IMG/VR virus record: IMGVR_UViG_3300026512_000040
Coordinates: 1-36,053 of that record
DNA: 36,053 bases
Direction: 5' to 3' (one strand)
Origin: a virus
A model generated the notes under the pieces. That model worked only from the letters and a program-made list of their open reading frames with translations. It ran no database searches and was not told the origin of the DNA. Shown here one piece after another: positions 31,197 through 36,053 of the stretch; positions within the stretch are counted from its first letter, which is position 1; every line of letters starts with the position of its first letter. The position numbers were made by a program, and so were the translations under genes.

Positions 31197-31940
31197 ATGA
31201 AAAATATAATGAATTATGAAATCATACACTACTACCCTAACAAAACTACACTAGAGTTTATAAACATAGGAGTTATAGGGTACAGTTCTAATTTTTTCTC
31301 TTTTAGACTACTCGATGAAGAGATAGAGCATCTTAACTGTTCATTTATAAATATAAAAGCACTGATGGGGACTGTAGAGCTTTTAAAATCAAAACTACAA
31401 AACTGTAAAGGCATAAAAGAGCTAGCAAGAAGCGATATGTACTTTGATGATTTTGGATTTAGCAAGACTATGCTAACTAAAGTATATGGGGATTATCAAA
31501 AAGAGTTGGACTCTGTATATGGGGATTTTATATCTTATAAGTTTGAAAAACCAAAGATTGTCCACGATAGAAGAGAAGAGATAAAACTTCTCTCAAAAGA
31601 GATAATCAAAAAAGAGTTTAAGGGCTCCGTATCTTTTATGGAAAATCCATATTTTGATTTTGTATTGAACATAAAAGATGGAAAAAAAATCAAACAGTAT
31701 CCGACTATAATAGGAAGTCTATTTAACAGTGCAGATACTTCAAGAGCACTAAGACTACTGATAGAAACAGATATAACAAAAGGTATATACGGATATATAA
31801 ATCATACCGAAGAGATCATAAGACACTCAAAAGTGGCTAAAAAAACTCTGTCTATCCTAGAAGAAAAGCTAAACTTTAATGCCAAGAACTTCAGTAATGA
31901 AAACACTATCATAGACTCCATAGCTACTCTAGCAGCATAA
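31197..31940 (+). CDS. DUF3037 protein, partner of the kinase
   Basis: 247 residues from ATG 31197 (ATG 31209 also possible). The N-terminal block MNYEIIHYYPNKTTLEFINI then GVIGYSSNFFSFRLLDEEIE matches DUF3037 ('Y-v-r--P----E-vNvGVvl'). The C-terminal part has FKGSVSFMENPYFDFVLNI and HSKVAKKTLSILEEKL. I recall DUF3037 genes adjacent to HipA_2 kinases in many bacteria; the role is not established. It could be the antitoxin, a substrate or an effector. Confidence 0.75.
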   Translation: MKNIMNYEIIHYYPNKTTLEFINIGVIGYSSNFFSFRLLDEEIEHLNCSFINIKALMGTVELLKSKLQNCKGIKELARSDMYFDDFGFSKTMLTKVYGDYQKELDSVYGDFISYKFEKPKIVHDRREEIKLLSKEIIKKEFKGSVSFMENPYFDFVLNIKDGKKIKQYPTIIGSLFNSADTSRALRLLIETDITKGIYGYINHTEEIIRHSKVAKKTLSILEEKLNFNAKNFSNENTIIDSIATLAA

Positions 31941-31973
31941 TACATACTCTAATATATTTGTTTTTATCTAACT

Positions 31974-32471
31974 CTAGTTAAAGATATCGTTTATTTTTTT
32001 TATTTTTGCTTCAGCTGTGTTTTTTATATTTTCCAACTGTTTTGCGAAGTTTATTATCTCTTTTTTACCATCTAACCTAAATGAACCATCCTCTACTGCC
32101 AAATTGTCAGAAGTGCCGTGAATAGTAACAGATATAGAGCTTCCTTTTTTGGACGAACTAAACTCTACACCAAGACCTCTTGTGGTAATCGGTATGGTTT
32201 TTTTAAAATCCATCTTGGCACTTTTTGCCTTGTCTGCCCAAATAGATGTTTTACGAAGTTTAGCTATCAATCTTGCTAGTTCCTCTTGAGAAATAGCATC
32301 AGAATACCTTTGTATAAAAAGCATATTATTGTTTAAGGTAAGGGAATATTTTTTATCATCACAATAGTTCATCTTAAATATTCTACCAATACCATCTTTT
32401 TGCTTTAGCATATTTGTACATGTTGCAAACATACCTGAACACATAATTATAAGAAACACGAAAGCTTTCAT
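31974..32471 (-). CDS. Secreted protein of unknown function
   Basis: 165 residues from ATG 32471 (AAAGGA upstream). A signal peptide MKAFVFLIIMCSGMFATC with probable cleavage near residues 16-18; Cys18 could make it a lipoprotein, but the lipobox is poor. The mature part is beta-rich (YSLTLNNNMLFIQRYSD, GLGVEFSSSKKGSSISVTIHG) with a helical C-terminus. Transcribed against the kinase operon from a promoter carrying the same operator motif. Probably a lysogenic conversion or exclusion factor in the periplasm. Confidence 0.65.
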   Translation of the reverse strand: MKAFVFLIIMCSGMFATCTNMLKQKDGIGRIFKMNYCDDKKYSLTLNNNMLFIQRYSDAISQEELARLIAKLRKTSIWADKAKSAKMDFKKTIPITTRGLGVEFSSSKKGSSISVTIHGTSDNLAVEDGSFRLDGKKEIINFAKQLENIKNTAEAKIKKINDIFN

Positions 32472-32558
32472 AAATATCCTTTTTAAAATTATAGCGTACT
32501 TAAAATTTAGCATACTTAAACAACCTCTACATGTAAAGCAAAAATAAAGATATTTTAG

Positions 32559-32613
32559 ATTATAGTACAATATGTACCTTTTTTAAGCTTATTTTAAAAG
32601 TACACATTGTACT
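32559..32613 (-). promoter_or_regulatory. Promoter and operator pair for the secreted protein
   Basis: Minus-strand TATAAT (32564-32559) with a poor -35. AGTACAATATGTACC (32564-32578) overlaps it, and AGTACACATTGTACT (32599-32613) is a perfect AGTACA-N3-TGTACT palindrome upstream. The motif matches the sites in front of the second repressor, so this promoter is probably under the same control. The leader to the ATG at 32471 is about 80 nt and includes TCTACATGTAAAGC. Confidence 0.65.
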
Positions 32614-32646
32614 ATTTCATCATAGCTTATAAAACATAAGCCATAA

Positions 32647-32729
32647 AAAGTTTTTTAATTTACCCCTCGCTTTCCACGACCAAAGCGAGGCACTTTTGAA
32701 GTGATGTCACGATGAACAGAATCCAAGCT
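32647..32729 (+). repeat. 83-bp structured direct repeat, copy 2
   Basis: 82 of 83 positions identical to 23187-23269. The hairpins are kept, but the sequence after position 32729 is a dUTPase remnant and not the terminator and tiny ORF found after copy 1. Confidence 0.85.
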
Positions 32730-32977
32730 CAGATTGTATAGCGTCTTATAGTAAAGGATGGAATGATGCTCTAACTAAAAGAGAGGATGTTACAAATAGG
32801 GCAACATCTATGAGTAAACAACTGCAAAATTTAAAAGATACAATTGAAACGGGTAAATTTCAAATCAAAAAAGGCGACAAAATAGCTCAAATAACACTAT
32901 TAGAACACAAATCATATCTATTTGGTATAGACACCAAAGAAGAACCTAAAGGTGGATTTGGGAATACAGGGATATAA
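32729..32977 (+). pseudogene. C-terminal remnant of a dUTPase-like gene
   Basis: Open frame without a start, ending at TAA 32975-32977. It encodes KFQIKKGDKIAQITLLEHKS then YLFGIDTKEEPKGGFGNTGI: the 'GD-IAQ' strand motif and the C-terminal 'GGFG-TG' motif of dUTP pyrophosphatases. The N-terminal motifs are missing; the 5' break coincides with the end of the 83-bp repeat. An internal ATG (32810) could give a 55-residue piece without activity. Confidence 0.65.
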
Positions 32978-32988
32978 AACAGCGAGAT

Positions 32989-33021
32989 GCAGACAAATAC
33001 AAAAACAACCTAGGACACTAG
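32989..33021 (+). pseudogene. Antirepressor C-terminal fragment
   Basis: GCA to TAG codes ADKYKNNLGH-stop, matching ADKYKNSPGPLG at the end of the intact antirepressor. It abuts and overlaps the 3' end of the intact integrase on the other strand, as in the first copy at 29313. Direct repeat partner: 32989-33112. Confidence 0.7.
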
Positions 33022-34217
33022 GGAAAAACTGTGGCGGGACAAAGCGAGTGGAGAAAAGCACTCCACCACTGCATCAGCTCTATTCTCTCCGTGATATGCT
33101 CTGCTTTGTTATATACTCCAGCCGTTCCGCCCTCTACATGTGCGAGTTGTCTCTCTATGGCATCTGATATGATACCGTGGATATAGATATTTTCGTGAAG
33201 GATAGTGGAAGCGGTATGTCTAAAGCCGTGGGCAGTCTGTTTGCCCTTATATCCAAGTCGTTCTAAAGCTCTGTTCATCGTGGCATCACTCATTATCTTA
33301 CCCCGGGGTGTTTTAAAGACATACTCTTCGGTATGATTTATCTCTTTTGCTTTTTTCAATATCTCTATGACCTCTTTTGAGAGAGGCACTAGGTGCGCTC
33401 GTCTGGTTTTCATCTTTTCAAGCTCAATTGTTATCATCTTTTTTTTGAAGTCTATCTCATCCCAGCGTAAAAATCTAACATTGTATGGGCGTAAAAATGT
33501 GTGAGCGCTAAAAAGCAAAGCTAACTTGACTATCGGCGTGATGTCAGAGCGAACTATATCACACAATAAACGCTTTAATTTTTGAGGACTTGTAGTGTGT
33601 GCAAAGTTTTTAGAAGCCACTTGGGGGATGATAGCGAGTCTGTCAACATCATTTGGAACATTGTGTTCTACATATCCAAGAGCTAGAGAGTACCGCCAAA
33701 TCCTTTTGCAGAGATTGTGTGCAAGTTTTACAGTATGGTTTACGCCTCGACTGTTTATATCCATCAAAAAATTAGCTATATCAAATCGGTCTATATCTCG
33801 TATATCCCTCTCTCCAAAATATCGCAAGATATCTCTATCTATCACACCACAATTTCGCTTATAAGTGCTAGGAGCCAAATCACTTTTCATAAATGTCTTA
33901 AAACCGGGTACTATATCTTTTATCTTTTTTATGTTATCATCTCGTTTTAGTTTGGGATCTACTCCCTCGAAGAGTTGTTTTTGCAAATCAAACCGCTTTT
34001 CTCTGGCTTTAGCGAGAGACAAGATAGGATATTTACCTAAAGTAATCTTTTGGTATTTTTTTGTCATAGGTGATTTGTATCTAAACTCAAACACCTTAGA
34101 GCCTGATTTTTTAACAGTGAGTTGAAGCCCACCACCATCATAGATACAAAACTCTTTATCTTTTGGCTTCAAACTCTTAATCTGCATGTTACTTATACCC
34201 TTAACAATTCTAGACAT
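33018..34217 (-). CDS. int: Tyrosine-recombinase integrase, P4 type
   Basis: 399 residues from ATG 34217, where AAAAAGGGTTGGAT precedes it. N-terminal DUF4102 domain (KEFCIYDGGGLQLTVKKSGSK, ITLGKYPILSLAKAREKR), then a core-binding SAM-like domain, then the catalytic domain with Arg243 (TFLRPYNVR), the Lys in KMKTRRAHLVPLS, His330-x-x-Arg333 (HGFRHTAS), His360 (LAHVEG) and nucleophile Tyr369 (AGVYNKAEH). It should recombine at the tRNA-derived site 150 nt upstream of its start. Confidence 0.95.
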   Translation of the reverse strand: MSRIVKGISNMQIKSLKPKDKEFCIYDGGGLQLTVKKSGSKVFEFRYKSPMTKKYQKITLGKYPILSLAKAREKRFDLQKQLFEGVDPKLKRDDNIKKIKDIVPGFKTFMKSDLAPSTYKRNCGVIDRDILRYFGERDIRDIDRFDIANFLMDINSRGVNHTVKLAHNLCKRIWRYSLALGYVEHNVPNDVDRLAIIPQVASKNFAHTTSPQKLKRLLCDIVRSDITPIVKLALLFSAHTFLRPYNVRFLRWDEIDFKKKMITIELEKMKTRRAHLVPLSKEVIEILKKAKEINHTEEYVFKTPRGKIMSDATMNRALERLGYKGKQTAHGFRHTASTILHENIYIHGIISDAIERQLAHVEGGTAGVYNKAEHITERIELMQWWSAFLHSLCPATVFP

Positions 34218-34233
34218 ATCCAACCCTTTTTCC

Positions 34234-34461
34234 GTTACTAAATGCGTTATTAAAATAGTGAACACTCTTGCGAGTGTCTGAAAAGGTATGATAGCATAAA
34301 ATCCCATAAAATCGAAGAAAGAAGCGTTTTTTAAAAGGTTTAGACAAGCATAGAAAAGGCTAAATGGTGTCCCGGACGGGATTTGATTTATCTTTAATAT
34401 GCCTATTTCTTGGGATTTTAAAATTGTTTTTTTCTTAAATGCGTTACTAAATGTGTTATTG
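34234..34461. other. Phage attachment region: tRNA 3'-end core with arm-type repeats
   Basis: Core: minus strand 34387-34366 reads as a tRNA 3' end (T-loop TCAAAT, T-stem CCCGT, acceptor CCGGGAC, then A and CCA). No tRNA body lies upstream, so this is an att copy and not a gene. Around it AAATGYGTTAYT occurs three times: 34240-34251, 34438-34449 and 34450-34461, and an 18-bp match GTTACTAAATGCGTTATT (34234) with GTTACTAAATGTGTTATT (34444). These are likely integrase arm-binding sites on both sides of the core. Confidence 0.7.
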
Positions 34462-34477
34462 TATTTTTATTTTTTAA

Positions 34478-34879
34478 TTAGGGGGTGCTCATAAGTTCAC
34501 TGTTGTCCTCGCAACGACTAGGCACCTCTCGGCACAACCGACTGTCTTTTAGCTCTCTCACCGACTCTTGCCAATCTCCCTTTTTTATTGCTCGTATCAT
34601 CTTTTTGAACTTCAAAAAACTAGGTTTCCCCAATTGAAATATTATATCTATCAGTGATGTCTTTTTGTTTTCATCAAACAGATCAAAGTGATCAAATATC
34701 TCTCTAAGTTCACTCTCGCACCTTTTTATATCGTTTTTTAGTATGTATATAGCCTCATCAGTGCTTATACCGTTGTCCTCGATGTTTCGTCCAACTCCGA
34801 TTGTAAGCTTGCCAGCTGGGCAAAGATAAGGTTTTAGTTTTATCCCCTCGTGTTTTATGATGTATTCTTCAGTGATCAT
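34478..34879 (-). CDS. Endolysin, T4-type lysozyme (GH24)
   Basis: 133 residues. Catalytic triad spacing E-8-C-5-T: Glu11 (IIKHEGIK), Cys20 (PYLCPAG) and Thr26 (KLTIGVGRN). Cys in place of Asp at the second position is known in active T4-type phage lysozymes. Further family marks are STDEAIYILKNDIKRCESEL, SLIDIIFQLGKPSFLKFKKM and IRAIKKGDW. No signal peptide, so a holin is needed. The C-terminus (PSRCEDNSELMSTP) is unusual and ends 90 nt from the att core. Confidence 0.88.
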   Translation of the reverse strand: MITEEYIIKHEGIKLKPYLCPAGKLTIGVGRNIEDNGISTDEAIYILKNDIKRCESELREIFDHFDLFDENKKTSLIDIIFQLGKPSFLKFKKMIRAIKKGDWQESVRELKDSRLCREVPSRCEDNSELMSTP

Positions 34880-35240
34880 TTTTAGCCTTTTTATTTACTT
34901 CGGCATTTATACCTGTAAACTTTTGTAATAGCACTTGTGCAAATCTACTCTCTATAATTCCTAAAATTGCATAACTAGATACACCTATGAAGCCAATTAT
35001 ACCATCTCTACCGTTTAAATCAGCTGGTATGAAACTTCCTAATGCATTAGCTGTAAATCCACCCAAGAAGGCATTTATAGCCATAGCACTATTGCTCCAC
35101 ACCACATCATTATTCATTTTCTTTTGCTTTGAATAATCGTACATATATGCTACTACTCCTCCAAAACTTCCTAAGATAATATCTTTTGCTGTATCTAAAA
35201 ACTGTAGCATAAAATGTACATAATTACTATTTGGTATCAT
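34869..35240 (-). CDS. Holin (LydA/phage holin family)
   Basis: 123 residues from ATG 35240 (AGGAG 6 nt upstream; ATG 35255 lies inside the previous gene without a site). Membrane segments about 16-35, 49-70 and 82-100 (LGSFGGVVAYMYDY, MAINAFLGGFTANALGSFIP, GIIGFIGVSSYAILGIIESRF). The pattern Gly-rich TM, FLGGF-A--LG, then GIIGF-G is like the P1 LydA-type holin family. Overlaps the lysozyme by 11 nt. Confidence 0.65.
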   Translation of the reverse strand: MIPNSNYVHFMLQFLDTAKDIILGSFGGVVAYMYDYSKQKKMNNDVVWSNSAMAINAFLGGFTANALGSFIPADLNGRDGIIGFIGVSSYAILGIIESRFAQVLLQKFTGINAEVNKKAKNDH

Positions 35241-35940
35241 CTCTTCTCCTACCATACATTATTGAACTTGAACTTAGTAGAAGATTTAAAAATATCATCA
35301 TAAATCCGATACCATACACTACTAACCTAAACCATTTATATCTTGTCATCATCTCTTTTTCACTGACACCTTGCACAACCACTATTTGTTGAGGCTTCAC
35401 TACACTAGATTTAGATAAGCCTCCAAAACCTATATCCTCATCAGGTAGCACTCGCCACTCTAAATACTCTTTATCGTGTTTAAATAACCAACTATACCCC
35501 ATCCAAGTTGAGTCAGTACCACTACTCATAATTGTTACTAATTTATGACACCACTCTTGACTGTTTTTACATATTTTCTTTTTAGTCCAATATCTGTCTT
35601 TACCATAAGAGTATTTAGGGTTACTATCAAATACATATTTTTTATCTTGTAGATTAAATGCCCACACACTACCACTATTACTAACTTTCATGTGCCCTGC
35701 ACAAGTATGCAAAGCCTTATGTATTTCTTTTTCAGACTTTATACTATGCCTAGTGTAGAGTCCATCTTTATCCATTAATAGCAAATCATTTACACACATC
35801 TTTATCTGTGATAGATTGTATTTAGCTTGTGTTCTAGCACTGTTTTCTAAGCTAATTCTCCAAGCTGTATCAATTGTTAGTGTAGAAATAATTGTTAGTA
35901 ATATAAACAATACAGATTTAGTAGAGTATTTATGTTTCAT
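35227..35940 (-). CDS. Membrane protein with Cache-like periplasmic domain
   Basis: 237 residues from ATG 35940 (GGGAAGAG upstream). TM at about 9-29 and 210-230. In between is a periplasmic domain with GSVWAFNLQDKKYVFDSNPK, DRYWTKKKICKNSQEWCHK and SWLFKHDKEYLEWRVLPDED, which resembles single-Cache/PAS-like sensor domains, and several Cys that could form disulfides. There is no output domain. Located in the lysis cassette. It may sense the periplasm and act on the holin, but this is a guess. Confidence 0.55.
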   Translation of the reverse strand: MKHKYSTKSVLFILLTIISTLTIDTAWRISLENSARTQAKYNLSQIKMCVNDLLLMDKDGLYTRHSIKSEKEIHKALHTCAGHMKVSNSGSVWAFNLQDKKYVFDSNPKYSYGKDRYWTKKKICKNSQEWCHKLVTIMSSGTDSTWMGYSWLFKHDKEYLEWRVLPDEDIGFGGLSKSSVVKPQQIVVVQGVSEKEMMTRYKWFRLVVYGIGFMMIFLNLLLSSSSIMYGRRRDDTK

Positions 35941-36053
35941 TGTTACTCTTCCCAACTAACTTTATTTTAGCCCCATTTCTAGCACAAGACTTTTTAAATA
36001 TCTTTAATATTGCCTCTGCTTCTTCTGAAATGTTTCCTAAATCTATCTCTAAT
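35930..36053 (-). CDS. Partial C-terminus of an unknown protein
   Basis: Runs in from outside the window and stops at TAA 35932-35930. The visible end is LEIDLGNISEEAEAILKIFK then KSCARNGAKIKLVGKSNNET. A helix and a strand, no family evident. It overlaps the next gene by 11 nt, so it belongs to the same operon. Confidence 0.6.
   Translation of the reverse strand, partial: LEIDLGNISEEAEAILKIFKKSCARNGAKIKLVGKSNNET

Noticed and set aside
32952-33167. Plus-strand frame of 71 residues over the integrase end
   Set aside because: It is the antisense of the integrase C-terminus and of the duplicated junction, with no ribosome binding site.
34366-34387. Functional tRNA gene
   Set aside because: Only the T-loop, T-stem 3' strand and acceptor 3' strand are present; upstream sequence cannot form the other arms.
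34478-34879. Lysozyme inactive because Asp20 is replaced by Cys
   Set aside because: The E-8-(D/C)-5-T spacing is kept, and Cys at this place occurs in active T4-type phage lysozymes.
1-36053. Window as an exactly closed circular genome
   Set aside because: Joining position 36053 to 1 ends the holin-type gene after one more codon and leaves the partial gene at the right end without a start, so some sequence between the ends is missing.

Overview
The window is one temperate tailed phage (HK97-like head, long non-contractile lambda/HK97-type tail), either a prophage or an episomal phage genome. The DNA is AT-rich, with Lys/Ile/Asn-rich proteins and ribosome binding sites of the AAAAGGGGTTGA/AGGAGG type. 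This, and the general look of the proteins, suggests a Campylobacterota host (Sulfurimonas/Sulfurovum/Arcobacter-like). That host call is an inference from composition, not from a database match.

Layout. (1) 20.4 kb down to 1, minus strand: one long, tightly overlapping operon from a consensus promoter (20359-20387). It starts with a CII-like regulator, small HTH proteins, a DnaB-type helicase and a replication protein with an internal iteron origin, followed by HNH nuclease, small and large terminase, an orphan CI-type HTH, portal, ClpP-like protease, capsid, connector and tail genes. The tail assembly chaperone uses a -1 frameshift on A AAA AAG. Then come the tape measure, receptor-binding proteins and the first lysis-type membrane proteins. 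(2) 20.4-22.9 kb: immunity region with the CI-like S24 repressor, a consensus rightward promoter, a 53-bp palindrome and plus-strand membrane-protein cargo. (3) 22.9-28.2 kb: rightward early/accessory genes, mostly tiny and overlapping (YfdQ-like, MerR-like, XRE-like), with two highly structured RNA regions. (4) 28.2-29.4 kb: a consensus promoter among three copies of a TGATTATTTATCAT operator, two small membrane proteins (one with an in-frame amber codon) and a BRO-type antirepressor. (5) 29.4-33.0 kb: a mosaic inserted block. It holds a second LexA/CI-like repressor, a HipA-family kinase and a DUF3037 protein in one operon, a secreted protein of unknown function, a structured 83-bp repeat and a dUTPase remnant. 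It is bracketed by duplicated fragments of the antirepressor and integrase genes. (6) 33.0-34.5 kb: P4-type integrase and a phage attachment region made of a tRNA 3'-end core flanked by 12-bp arm-type repeats. (7) 34.5-36.05 kb, minus strand: a second part of the lysis cassette (Cache-like membrane protein, holin, T4-type lysozyme).

How it works together. The order lysis genes - att - int, with lysis genes also at the other end of the window, fits a circular phage map whose late operon runs off position 1 and re-enters near 36053 through sequence outside the window. CI presumably represses both the leftward and rightward early promoters, which share an identical 19-nt box. The second repressor has its own operator type (AGTACA-N3-TGTACT) at both ends of the cargo block and probably ties the kinase/DUF3037 pair and the secreted protein to the DNA-damage response. 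The kinase module and the structured RNA/tiny membrane peptide locus are the parts most likely to be new biology.
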